Made by a program: the position numbers and the translations under genes. From Rhodanobacteraceae bacterium (lineage in GTDB: Bacteria; Pseudomonadota; Gammaproteobacteria; Xanthomonadales; SZUA-5), in NCBI GenBank assembly GCA_003233535.1, contig QIMA01000508.1, forward strand, positions 1-5,265: a stretch of DNA of 5,265 bases. Reading direction: 5' to 3'. Of this stretch, positions 5,173 to 5,265 are shown piece after piece. The notes under the pieces were generated by a model, which did not search any database, was not told the origin of the DNA, and saw only the letters and a list, made by a program, of their open reading frames with translations. Within the stretch, counting starts at the first letter, position 1. Each line of letters starts with the position of its first letter.

Positions 5173-5265
5173 GTGTGGAATGACCTGCGTTTTGCCTTCC
5201 GGAGCCTGTTGAGGACGCCCGGCTCGGTGTTCGCTATTACCTTGATTCTGGGCCTGGGAATTGGC
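5173..5265 (+). CDS. MacB/ADOP-like ABC transporter permease, N-terminus only (runs off the window)
   Basis: Only 31 codons are inside the window, and there is no stop before the right edge. Translated from GTG, the protein begins (M)WNDLRFAFRSLLRTPGS and continues with VFAITLILGLGIG, the start of a first membrane helix. The pattern 'W-x-D-L-R-x-A-x-R-x-L-x-R-x-P-G' followed by a hydrophobic helix with LGLGIG is characteristic of the N-terminal MacB-like periplasmic-core permeases, including the ADOP group first described in Acidobacteria. Full members are usually about 800 residues with two FtsX-like membrane domains. The substrate is unknown. Proteins of this type are inner-membrane and usually work with a separate MacB/LolD-like ATPase, which would be expected downstream. 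The gene is divergent from the GlxA-type regulator. Confidence 0.85.
   Translation, partial: MWNDLRFAFRSLLRTPGSVFAITLILGLGIG

Overview
The window is moderately GC-rich bacterial DNA, most likely chromosomal and from a gammaproteobacterium. The group is inferred from three things: a MnmG whose C-terminus reads like the gammaproteobacterial form, a pair of GTAG-headed REP elements, and the N-terminus of an orphan MacB/ADOP-like ABC permease, a family also found in Xanthomonadales-type genomes. The sequence alone does not settle a genus.

Layout, left to right. (1) 1-257 is upstream sequence with a GC-rich palindrome and no convincing gene. (2) 258-1313 (+) encodes a 351-residue predicted lipoprotein with a Tyr/Gly-rich front half and an Arg/Ser/Pro-rich, disordered tail; its function is unknown. 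(3) 1314-1803 is a 490-base gap with several short inverted repeats and a strong intrinsic terminator pointing left (- strand), although no minus-strand gene lies in front of it. This makes it a candidate small-RNA or antisense locus. (4) 1804-3687 (+) is mnmG (gidA), complete and with all family signatures. (5) 3688-4053 is a gap holding two 43-base REP-like elements in inverted orientation, 39/43 identical, 103 bases apart. (6) 5037-4054 (-) encodes a GlxA-type regulator (DJ-1/PfpI-like domain plus AraC helix-turn-helix domain). (7) 5038-5172 is a divergent intergenic region with an 11-base perfect inverted repeat and a 10-base palindrome. (8) 5173-5265 (+) is the start of a MacB/ADOP-type ABC permease with a GTG start; it runs off the right edge.

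The genes do not form one pathway. mnmG is a housekeeping tRNA-modification gene standing alone, without rsmG just downstream. The regulator and the permease are divergently transcribed from a shared 135-base region with symmetric sequence, so regulation of the transporter by the regulator is a reasonable but untested inference. The least explained parts are the orphan minus-strand terminator, the REP pair and the low-complexity lipoprotein. I see no defence system, CRISPR array, complete transposase gene or other clearly new multigene system here.
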